A stretch of DNA of 41,831 bases from Planctomycetota bacterium (GTDB taxonomy: Bacteria > Planctomycetota > SZUA-567). The stretch lies in the NCBI GenBank assembly GCA_031270685.1, contig JAISXA010000212.1, positions 1 to 41,831 on the forward strand. Reading direction: 5' to 3'. The notes under the pieces were generated by a model, which did not search any database, was not told the origin of the DNA, and saw nothing but the letters and a program-made list of their open reading frames with translations. Shown here piece after piece: positions 6,788 through 12,977 of this stretch. How positions within the stretch are numbered: the first letter of the stretch is position 1; the number at the start of each line of letters is the position of its first letter. A program made the position numbers and the translations under genes.

Positions 6788-8229
6788 TATGGGTCGTCTC
6801 CGGAAGGGTCGAAGGAGGCGTTCACCGCGAGGTTTTCGAACCTGAGATACTGGTTGACGAAGGCGAGGTTCACCGTTCCGGTGGGGCCGTTGCGCTGTTT
6901 GGCGATGATGACTTCCGCTTCGCCGTGGTGGTCGTCCTTGTTGTAGTAGTCGGGCCGGTGAAGCATGAGAACCACGTCGGCGTCCTGTTCGATCGCGCCC
7001 GACTCGCGCAGGTCGGAAAGGATGGGGCGGTTTTCCTGGCGGCCTTCGGGTTTTCGCGACAATTGCGACAGCGCGATAACCGGGAGGTGCAGTTCCTTGG
7101 CGAGCGCCTTCAGGCCCCGGGAGATTTCCGACACCTCCTGTTCGCGGCTTCGCCCGCGCGCCAGGTTGGAGGCGGTCATGAGCTGGAGGTAGTCGACGAC
7201 TATGAGTTCGATGTTGTGGCGCACCTTGAGGTGGCGCGCCTTGCCGCGCAGTTCCGCCAGCGAGATGGCCGGGGTCTCGTCGATCCAGATCGGAGCGTCG
7301 TTCAATTCGCCCGAAGCGGCGCCCAGCTTCTCCATCTCCTCGCGTGAGAGGCGGAGATTGCGCAGGCGCTGGCCGTCCACCCGGGCCTGGGCGGCGAGAA
7401 GGTTGCGGACGATGTTTTCCGCGCTCATTTCCAGGGTGAAAAGCGCGCACGAACGCGCGTGCCTGGCGGCGACGTTCCGCAGCACGTTGAGGGCGAAAGT
7501 GCTTTTGCCCATGGCGGGACGGCCGGCGATGATGATCAACTCGTCCTCGTGCAGGCCGGTGAGCAGTTCGTCGAGATGGGCGTAGCCGGTGGGAACGCCG
7601 CTCAGCACCTCGCCGCCGGCGAGGTACTTGTCCATGTTGTCCCAGGTTTTTTTTAGGATTTCGTCCAGCGGCAGGATCTTGCCGTGGAAGTTGCGGGTAG
7701 TGACGGCCTGGATGTTGCCTTCCGCCTCGCCGAGGATGTCGACCGCCGACGCTCCGGGCTGCGAGGCGGCGCGCACCGCGTCGGTGCAGACGCGGATCAG
7801 CCGCCGGAGCGAGGACAACTCCTTGACTATGCCGGCGTAGTGTTCGGCGTAGGCGCCGCTCGTGGCGGCGTCGGTGAGCGCCGCGAGACCGGCGACGCCG
7901 CCGATCTCTTCGAGATGGCCGGAGGATTTCAGTTCGTTGCGCAGCAGCACCGGGTCGATCGGCTGCTGGCGCTTGCGCAAGGCCAGCATGGCGTCGAACA
8001 CCACGCCGTGCGCGGGGGAAAAGAAATCCTCTCCGCCGATGGCTCCCTCTACGAAGTCGAACTGCTCCGGGTCGAGAATCAGGCCGCCGAGCAACGCCTG
8101 TTCCGCGTCCAGATTGTACGGCAATCCCTGAATTCCCGGATACTGCTGGTTTTCCGCGGCCGGGAATGCGGTTTCGGCGTCGGCGGGTTCGAAAGCGTTT
8201 TCCAAAAGTGCGTATCCTGCGTTGGTCAA
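6787..8229 (-). CDS. dnaB: Replicative DNA helicase DnaB
   Basis: A 480-aa hexameric helicase of the replication fork. The N-terminal primase-interacting domain (PYNLDAEQALLGGLILD...) spans about residues 38-140. The RecA-like domain has Walker A GRPAMGKS (236-243), Walker B LIVVDYLQLM (Asp346), and LSQLSRKPEGR with the arginine-finger region after it. Length is normal. The start is uncertain: 8229 is TTG without a clear ribosome site, while TTG at 8205 has AGGA 9 nt upstream. It follows the PilZ gene by 69 nt. In many bacteria dnaB neighbours rplI; here it neighbours a c-di-GMP-type protein and a tRNA-thiolation homologue. Confidence 0.95.
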   Translation of the reverse strand: MTNAGYALLENAFEPADAETAFPAAENQQYPGIQGLPYNLDAEQALLGGLILDPEQFDFVEGAIGGEDFFSPAHGVVFDAMLALRKRQQPIDPVLLRNELKSSGHLEEIGGVAGLAALTDAATSGAYAEHYAGIVKELSSLRRLIRVCTDAVRAASQPGASAVDILGEAEGNIQAVTTRNFHGKILPLDEILKKTWDNMDKYLAGGEVLSGVPTGYAHLDELLTGLHEDELIIIAGRPAMGKSTFALNVLRNVAARHARSCALFTLEMSAENIVRNLLAAQARVDGQRLRNLRLSREEMEKLGAASGELNDAPIWIDETPAISLAELRGKARHLKVRHNIELIVVDYLQLMTASNLARGRSREQEVSEISRGLKALAKELHLPVIALSQLSRKPEGRQENRPILSDLRESGAIEQDADVVLMLHRPDYYNKDDHHGEAEVIIAKQRNGPTGTVNLAFVNQYLRFENLAVNASFDPSGDDP

Positions 8230-8298
8230 AACGGTCAGACGGCCCGCGATCCGTCCATGGCGAGCGTTGTCGCCGCATCCGTGGCCTTGGCCGGCGCT

Positions 8299-9171
8299 TC
8301 ACCCAATTTTTCCCATGCGCATTTGGATGAAGGCGCAGCCTATTTCGTATTCCACTTCGCGGGGAATCACCCTGCACACCTGGACCGTTCCCGCCAGGTC
8401 GCCGCGCACCCCGCCGCCCCCCATAAGCCGCACCGTGAAACGTTCCCCGGCGTCCAAGGATTCCCGGAGCATTATCTGGCAGCCGCCCTGGCTGATGTCC
8501 TTCACCCTGGCCTGCGCCATCATCTCGCTACCCGTGCGCTGGTAGTAGGCGCGCATTTCGCACCGGTAGCGGCGAAAACGCCTGCGGTTCGCACCCTTGC
8601 CCGCGTTCCGGTTCACGAAGCGGAGTCCGACTTCGTACTCGCCGTCATCGTTTTTCATCACCCGCCTGACTTCGGCCGTACCCTGCAAAATTCTCGCCAG
8701 GGCGGGGGGGATGGGAGGCTTCCAGTCGAATTGGACGATTTGACCCCGGTCCAGGTGGCGCTGGGTGATGATCTTGAGCCCATTCTGTGAAAGGTCGCGG
8801 ACAACGCCTTCGTGCACGATGTCGTCGCGGACCAGGCTGAAGCTGACGGTCAATTCGATCTTTCGCCGTTCGTGGGCGCGCAGGCGACCGACCTTTTCGG
8901 CCGTTTGCCGCAGGTTGCGCAACGATTCGAGCAGTCCCATGGCATTCTTGAGCGGATCGCCGGCGGAGGCGGGTATCTCCACCCCCGGTTTGTCGGCCAG
9001 CGCCATGACGGAATCGTCAACGGCGATCTTCGAGGATGCCACCAGATTGACGTTCACGCCTTGCCCCGTACATGAACGGCAGAGCGATATCCAACGATTG
9101 TCCTTGTTGCGGATCAACGCAAGCTCGTTGGGATCGTCATAGAATATCCCGCAGGAATCGCATTTGGGCAT
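8299..9171 (-). CDS. Tandem PilZ-domain protein with N-terminal Cys4 zinc-finger
   Basis: A 290-aa protein. Residues 1-35 hold two CxxC pairs (CDSC and CRSC), a small zinc ribbon. Two PilZ domains follow: the first has HERRKIE as the R-x-x-x-R-like loop and DLSQNGLKI as the (D/N)xSxxG motif; the second has a very basic RRRFRRYRCE and DISQGGCQI. PilZ domains bind cyclic di-GMP, so this is a likely cytosolic c-di-GMP receptor. A flagellar gene at the window edge fits a c-di-GMP-regulated motile cell. ATG 9171 has GAGG 8 nt upstream. It lies just downstream of the lipoprotein gene and its terminator-like hairpin, and leads into dnaB. Confidence 0.85.
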   Translation of the reverse strand: MPKCDSCGIFYDDPNELALIRNKDNRWISLCRSCTGQGVNVNLVASSKIAVDDSVMALADKPGVEIPASAGDPLKNAMGLLESLRNLRQTAEKVGRLRAHERRKIELTVSFSLVRDDIVHEGVVRDLSQNGLKIITQRHLDRGQIVQFDWKPPIPPALARILQGTAEVRRVMKNDDGEYEVGLRFVNRNAGKGANRRRFRRYRCEMRAYYQRTGSEMMAQARVKDISQGGCQIMLRESLDAGERFTVRLMGGGGVRGDLAGTVQVCRVIPREVEYEIGCAFIQMRMGKIG

Positions 9172-9211
9172 CGGGTTGTCCTCGCCGGCAATCCATTACG
9201 GAAACAAACAA

Positions 9212-9234
9212 CGACGGGATCAGCGATCCCGTCG
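9212..9234 (-). terminator. Rho-independent terminator or attenuator between lipoprotein and PilZ genes
   Basis: A perfect 10-bp stem CGACGGGATC/GATCCCGTCG with a 3-nt loop. On the minus strand it is followed by TTGTTTGTTT. It ends the lipoprotein transcript, but lies only about 40 nt upstream of the PilZ start codon, leaving no room for a complete promoter behind it. It may therefore be a partial terminator inside the leader of the PilZ-dnaB unit. Confidence 0.75.
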
Positions 9235-9318
9235 GAATAACACCAGAGTCAAAGCATTTACCCATGCCTTGATTTCGCTGCGGCACTAATCGGCTTCGTA
9301 CGGGATCGTCTCGCCCTT

Positions 9319-9633
9319 CTACTGTCGGGGCGCGACAAATCGCGTCAATTCCTTTTCGTTGACATACTCGTATCCCGCCGGAAGCTGCTGCGTGGTGCTG
9401 ATGCGGCCGCCGGAGTTCGGTTGCGGCGCGGGAGCCGCGGCGTTCTGCGGCTGGGTGCGCGCCGGGGCGGCCATCGCGGAGTACTCTTCAGGCGCCCCCT
9501 GCGTCGACGGAGCGGGTTTGGCCGTGACCGCCGGGCCAACCTCCCTCGGGGCGGACGATTGATAGGCGTTATCACACCCCGCCATAAAAAGCATGGTCGT
9601 CGCCGCCAAAGCGGCCAAAAACAGCATACGCAT
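9319..9633 (-). CDS. Small proline/alanine-rich lipoprotein
   Basis: A 104-aa protein of unknown function. It has a clear lipoprotein signal, MRMLFLAALAATTMLFMAGC, with lipobox MAGC and the Cys at residue 20. The rest is a disordered Ala/Pro/Gln-rich stretch and a short conserved-looking end (GYEYVNEKELTRFVAPRQ). ATG 9633 has AAAGGA 6 nt upstream; a longer open frame upstream has no Shine-Dalgarno. It should be tethered to the inner or outer membrane facing the periplasm. A promoter at 9770-9799 and a terminator at 9212-9234 bracket it. Confidence 0.75.
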   Translation of the reverse strand: MRMLFLAALAATTMLFMAGCDNAYQSSAPREVGPAVTAKPAPSTQGAPEEYSAMAAPARTQPQNAAAPAPQPNSGGRISTTQQLPAGYEYVNEKELTRFVAPRQ

Positions 9634-9769
9634 GGACGATCCTTTCAAAAATAAATCCCCTGCCATTTTCATCCTTGTGCTTTCATCGCCACATAAACCG
9701 CTCAAACGCGCTCCCGCGCGTTTTTCGCCGCGTCAAGTTATTACCCTTGCAATTTCACACGCAATATTG

Positions 9770-9799
9770 ATTATACGAACCATCTGGCTCGACCGTCAA
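9770..9799 (-). promoter_or_regulatory. Sigma70-type promoter of the lipoprotein gene
   Basis: On the minus strand TTGACG (9799-9794) and TATAAT (9775-9770) are separated by 18 nt. The leader to ATG 9633 would be about 130 nt and contains a perfect hairpin AAACGCG/CGCGTTT at 9704-9723. Confidence 0.7.
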
Positions 9800-9822
9800 A
9801 TGGAAAATCGGGAGTTCATCGG

Positions 9823-10359
9823 ATGGATATGGAAGAAGCCTTCAGGCTGGCCCAAACAGATACCCAATTTATCAGGATCCGCAAAAACCTTCTCTACACG
9901 TTCGGTTCCACCCGACTTCCCTATGTGTGCCTGACGGCGAGACTTGCCGACGAAAACGGCATTATCGTCCGGACCGGCGAAGTCATGGCCGAAAAGCCGC
10001 AAATAGCCATTCCCGGGGACCAGATATCCTTCGAGGGCTTCGGCGATTTCCCTTCCTCCGGGCTCGCCGCGGACGAGGGAGACTTCGCCGTCATACTTGC
10101 CCGGCGCATTTCCATGCCGCCTTCAAAATATGTCAATAAATCGGGCTCCGAGAAGTGCGAGTCTGGCACCATCTCCGAGGCCATCGAGCGGGTCATGAAT
10201 CGTCTCGACGGGGAAAACGACGTCAGAACCGGCGTATTCACCGCTCCCGAGCAGGTTTGGGGATTATCGGTTCTCCTCTATGTCGGAAGCCAAGTGGCGA
10301 GATCCGCTCCGTCCAATGTCCAGGAGCACCTCGAACATCTGCGTTTCCGTCGCGGGTGA
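9823..10359 (+). CDS. Hypothetical protein, family not recognised
   Basis: A 178-aa soluble protein with no signal peptide or membrane segment and no motif I recognise. It is probably real: codon use matches the neighbours, there is GGAG 8 nt before the ATG, and it is divergent from the lipoprotein gene with promoter signals between them. The mid-section (PGDQISFEGFGDFPSSG) looks beta-rich, and the C-terminal third (ISEAIERVMNRL, VQEHLEHLRFRRG) is helical. There is no plus-strand gene close downstream. Function unknown. Confidence 0.7.
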   Translation: MDMEEAFRLAQTDTQFIRIRKNLLYTFGSTRLPYVCLTARLADENGIIVRTGEVMAEKPQIAIPGDQISFEGFGDFPSSGLAADEGDFAVILARRISMPPSKYVNKSGSEKCESGTISEAIERVMNRLDGENDVRTGVFTAPEQVWGLSVLLYVGSQVARSAPSNVQEHLEHLRFRRG

Positions 10360-10715
10360 ACCGTTTCGCCCGCTCCGCCGTTCTCCTGTGGCGGAATGCC
10401 CAAAACCCCCTGCCTCCGATCAAAACCTGGTGGCGCATCCCGCATATCGACGGAATCCTGCCGGTTCTTGAGGCGAAACGGGCGAACCCATTGCCAAGAT
10501 CGCCGCACCCCGGCGCGTTTGCGCAGCCTTTTTTGTAAAGAACCAATCCCCGCCGGGCAACGCGCGCCATATCCGGTATATTTCCCCCCGACCACCCGTT
10601 TCTTTCAAATAATCCCGCCATGGCCGGAGAATCGGTTCGGCCGGCCGCCTCGTGGAGCCGAGCCGCCGGCTCATGCCCAAATGCCCGAACTTTGCGGCGG
10701 CGGGTCATCCTTATC
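10360..10715. other. Intergenic stretch without a recognised feature
   Basis: About 355 nt between the hypothetical gene and the promoter at 10716. Open frames on both strands here are low-complexity, Arg/Pro-rich and lack ribosome sites. No clear terminator, RNA gene or repeat is visible. Confidence 0.6.
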
Positions 10716-10743
10716 TTGACAACCGGCGGAAATCTATTATTAC
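10716..10743 (+). promoter_or_regulatory. Sigma70-type promoter upstream of DUF1844/kinase genes
   Basis: Consensus TTGACA (10716-10721), a 16-nt spacer and TATTAC (10738-10743). Transcription starting near 10750 would carry the whole paired-hairpin element B (10758-10954) in the 5' leader before the ATG at 10999. Confidence 0.6.
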
Positions 10744-10757
10744 GGATATGGTTGTAA

Positions 10758-10954
10758 GTGGACTTTTGAAGAAAATCGGGCCAACCGCCGCCCGATTTCC
10801 TCCAAAGATGTTACTGCTTATGGACCAATGGGTGATTTTTCGTCAGGTCGGGTGATACCGCCGACCTTGCAATAATTCCTGACGCAAAATGTAAACCCAA
10901 GAAACTTTGGAGAGAATCAAACGGCGGTTTGTTTGATTCTCTCCAAAAGTCCGC
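10758..10954. repeat. Paired-hairpin element, copy B (197 nt, complete)
   Basis: Starts GTGGACTTTT and ends AAAAGTCCGC. Left hairpin 10763-10807 has loop CAACCGCC (10782-10789). Right hairpin 10906-10947 has a perfect 17-bp stem TTTGGAGAGAATCAAAC and loop GGCGGTTT (10923-10930). Between them a third stem can form: ATTTTTCGTCAGG against CCTGACGCAAAAT, enclosing AGGTCGG/CCGACCT. With the ends paired, the element folds as a three-branched cloverleaf. It is collinear with copy C, almost equal in length and highly similar throughout. Confidence 0.88.
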
Positions 10955-10998
10955 TGTGAGTCGCAATCGCCGCAAAACGATATCCAAGGAGCAGCGCG

Positions 10999-11352
10999 AT
11001 GACGGAAAACAGAAAGCCGGTCGAGGCGAGCTTTCTCCAATTATTGGGAGGGATGGCCGTCCAAACCCTGGTGCATCTCGGACAAATGACCAATCCCATG
11101 ACCAAGGATATGGGCGTCGACCTTCCAAACGCCAAGTATTCCATCGATATTCTCGCCATTCTTCAGGAAAAGACCAAGGGCAACCTCACGCCCGGGGAAA
11201 CGGAATATCTCCAAAACATCCTTCGCGATCTGCGCCTGCAGTACGTTTCGATCGCGGGAAAGAACGAGAACGGGGAACTGTCCGGAAGCGCGGAAAGCGG
11301 ACGGACCGATGAACCGGAGGAAGGCTCGAAGGACGGGCAATCCGAAAATTGA
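10999..11352 (+). CDS. DUF1844 family protein
   Basis: 117 aa, matching the DUF1844 family in length and sequence: FLQLLGGMAVQTLVHLG, the hydrophobic N-terminal helix, then YSIDILAILQEKTKGNLTPGE and LQNILRDLRLQYV. The last 35 residues are an acidic, Ser/Gly-rich tail. The family is widespread in planctomycete-, acidobacterium- and deltaproteobacterium-like genomes; no function is established. ATG 10999 has AAGGAG 8 nt upstream. It is followed after 21 nt by the sugar kinase, so the two are probably co-transcribed from the promoter at 10716. Confidence 0.88.
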   Translation: MTENRKPVEASFLQLLGGMAVQTLVHLGQMTNPMTKDMGVDLPNAKYSIDILAILQEKTKGNLTPGETEYLQNILRDLRLQYVSIAGKNENGELSGSAESGRTDEPEEGSKDGQSEN

Positions 11353-11373
11353 CAAGGGAGAGGAGACCGGCAC

Positions 11374-12861
11374 ATGGCATTCTGGATAGGGGTGGACAGC
11401 GGCGGAACTTTCATCAAGGCCGGCGTTTATGACGAAAAAGGCGTTGAGCGCGCCATAGCCAGGCACAACGTTTACGTGGTCAGCCGCAATCCGGGATGGG
11501 CGGAGCGCGACATGGATCAGCTCTATGTCGACGCCTGCCAAGTGGTGAAGGATGCCCTTTCCAGGGCAAAAATTCCACCCTCTGAAATCAAGGGGTTGGC
11601 GATTTCCGCCCAGGGCAAGGGATTGTACGCCATCGGCGCCGACATGAAACCGGCCTATCCCGGCGTTCTCTCCTCCGACCAGCGTTCCCTGGATGTGGTC
11701 CGGGCGTGGGAGCGGGACGGCGTCCATCGCGAAGTGTACAAGACGTCGCTGCATACCATATGGACCGGGCATCCCGTGTCCATTCTCCGCTGGATCAAGG
11801 AAAACGAGCCCGACGTCTACAAGCGGATTCGTTATTTCATGATGTCGCACGACTACCTGCGCTTCCGCATGACCGGCCGCCTCGGCTGCGAAATCACCAA
11901 CATCTCCGAATCCGACCTTTACAACATGAAGGAAGCCCGTTACGACCAGCGCCTCGCCGACCTCCTCGGCATTTCCGAAGCCATCGGCTGGCTGCCTCCG
12001 ACCGTTGGCGCCGCCGAAATCACCGGCGGCATTGATGCCGCGACCGCCCGGGCTACCGGCCTTCCCGAGGGCGTTCCGGTGGCGGGCGGCTTGTTCGACG
12101 TCATGTCGACGGCGCTTTGCGCCGGCATAGTGGACGATAGCCGCCTCAACGCGGTCATGGGAACCTGGTCCATCATCACCGGAATCACCAGGGAACTTGG
12201 CCGGGGCGACGAGTTCCCGAGGACCTATGGCGTCCACGCGGAAAAGGGATATTACCAGACGCACGAAGGAAGCCCCACTTCCGCCGGCAATCTCGACTGG
12301 TTCGCGCCGTATCTGTCCGAGGGCGGCAAATTCGATCTTGCCGGACTCGAACGCGAAGTCGCCTCCGTCCCGAAAGCCTCCACCGATATCCAGTTCCTGC
12401 CCTTCCTTTACGGCTCCAACGCCGGACTCGGCATGAAGAGCGGGCTGTACGGCCTCCAAGCGCTGCATGAACCCCGCCATATCGCCCAGGCGATCTATGA
12501 AGGGGTCATTTTCTGCCATAATATGCACTTGGTCCCGATGCTGAAATACTTCCCGCGCACCGAGGCGCTCCGCGTCACCGGCGGGCCGACGAAGTCCGAT
12601 GTCTGGATGCGGATGCTCGCCGACGTCTCCGGCCTTCCGGTTGAAATTCCCGAGATCGAGGAAACGGGCTGCGTTGGATCGGCGATGGCGGCGGCGGTCG
12701 GCACCGGGGCGTTTCCCGATTTCCGTTCCGCGATCGACGCCTTCAACCCGCCGCTTCGGACCGTCGAACCGGACAAGTCCTCCCACGAAGCCTATCAGGC
12801 GAAGTATGGGCGCTATGTCGATCTAATCAAGGCGCTTCGCGCTTACGAGGGAATAGACTGA
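11374..12861 (+). CDS. lyxK: FGGY-family carbohydrate kinase, L-xylulokinase (LyxK)-like
   Basis: A 495-aa cytosolic sugar kinase that phosphorylates a ketopentose or similar sugar with ATP. The N-terminal phosphate-binding loop is GVDSGGTFIKAGVYD. Segments GWAERDM, ISAQGKGLY, LWTGHPVS-like TIWTGHPVSILRWIKE, SHDYLRFRMTG, CEITNISESDLYNM, GGLFDVMSTALCAGI, MGTWSI and FLPFLYGSNAGL match E. coli LyxK closely along the whole length. The C-terminal ATPase region has TGGPTKSDVWMRMLADVSG and EETGCVGSAMAAAVG. Family membership is firm; the exact substrate (L-xylulose or another ketose) is inferred. It lies upstream of a sugar ABC importer but is separated by the autotransporter gene. Confidence 0.88.
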   Translation: MAFWIGVDSGGTFIKAGVYDEKGVERAIARHNVYVVSRNPGWAERDMDQLYVDACQVVKDALSRAKIPPSEIKGLAISAQGKGLYAIGADMKPAYPGVLSSDQRSLDVVRAWERDGVHREVYKTSLHTIWTGHPVSILRWIKENEPDVYKRIRYFMMSHDYLRFRMTGRLGCEITNISESDLYNMKEARYDQRLADLLGISEAIGWLPPTVGAAEITGGIDAATARATGLPEGVPVAGGLFDVMSTALCAGIVDDSRLNAVMGTWSIITGITRELGRGDEFPRTYGVHAEKGYYQTHEGSPTSAGNLDWFAPYLSEGGKFDLAGLEREVASVPKASTDIQFLPFLYGSNAGLGMKSGLYGLQALHEPRHIAQAIYEGVIFCHNMHLVPMLKYFPRTEALRVTGGPTKSDVWMRMLADVSGLPVEIPEIEETGCVGSAMAAAVGTGAFPDFRSAIDAFNPPLRTVEPDKSSHEAYQAKYGRYVDLIKALRAYEGID

Positions 12862-12873
12862 GTGACTTTTGAA

Positions 12874-12926
12874 GTGGACTTTTGGAAATCGGGCGGTGGT
12901 TGGCCCGATTTCCTCCAAAAGGCCAC
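12874..12926. repeat. Solo hairpin of the paired-hairpin family, copy D
   Basis: Begins GTGGACTTTTGG, 12 nt after the kinase stop, and ends CCAAAAGGCCAC. Stem arms TTTTGGAAATCGGGC (12880-12894) and GCCCGATTTCCTCCAAAA (12903-12920) differ by a 3-nt deletion on the left. Loop is GGTGGTTG (12895-12902). An extra GTGACTTTTGAA directly precedes it, a partial copy of the end sequence. Confidence 0.82.
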
Positions 12927-12977
12927 TTTGAGCGTTGTTTTTTTGCAATTTGACGGGGAGGCGGAAATGCGGGACGG

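Noticed and set aside
6788-8377. Long upstream extension of the PP-loop frame through dnaB
   Set aside because: Arg/Pro-rich shadow of dnaB; the real start is the ATG at 6787 overlapping the dnaB stop.
10238-10708. A 156-aa minus-strand frame after the hypothetical gene
   Set aside because: It overlaps the 3' end of a better supported plus-strand gene, has low-complexity basic composition and no ribosome site.
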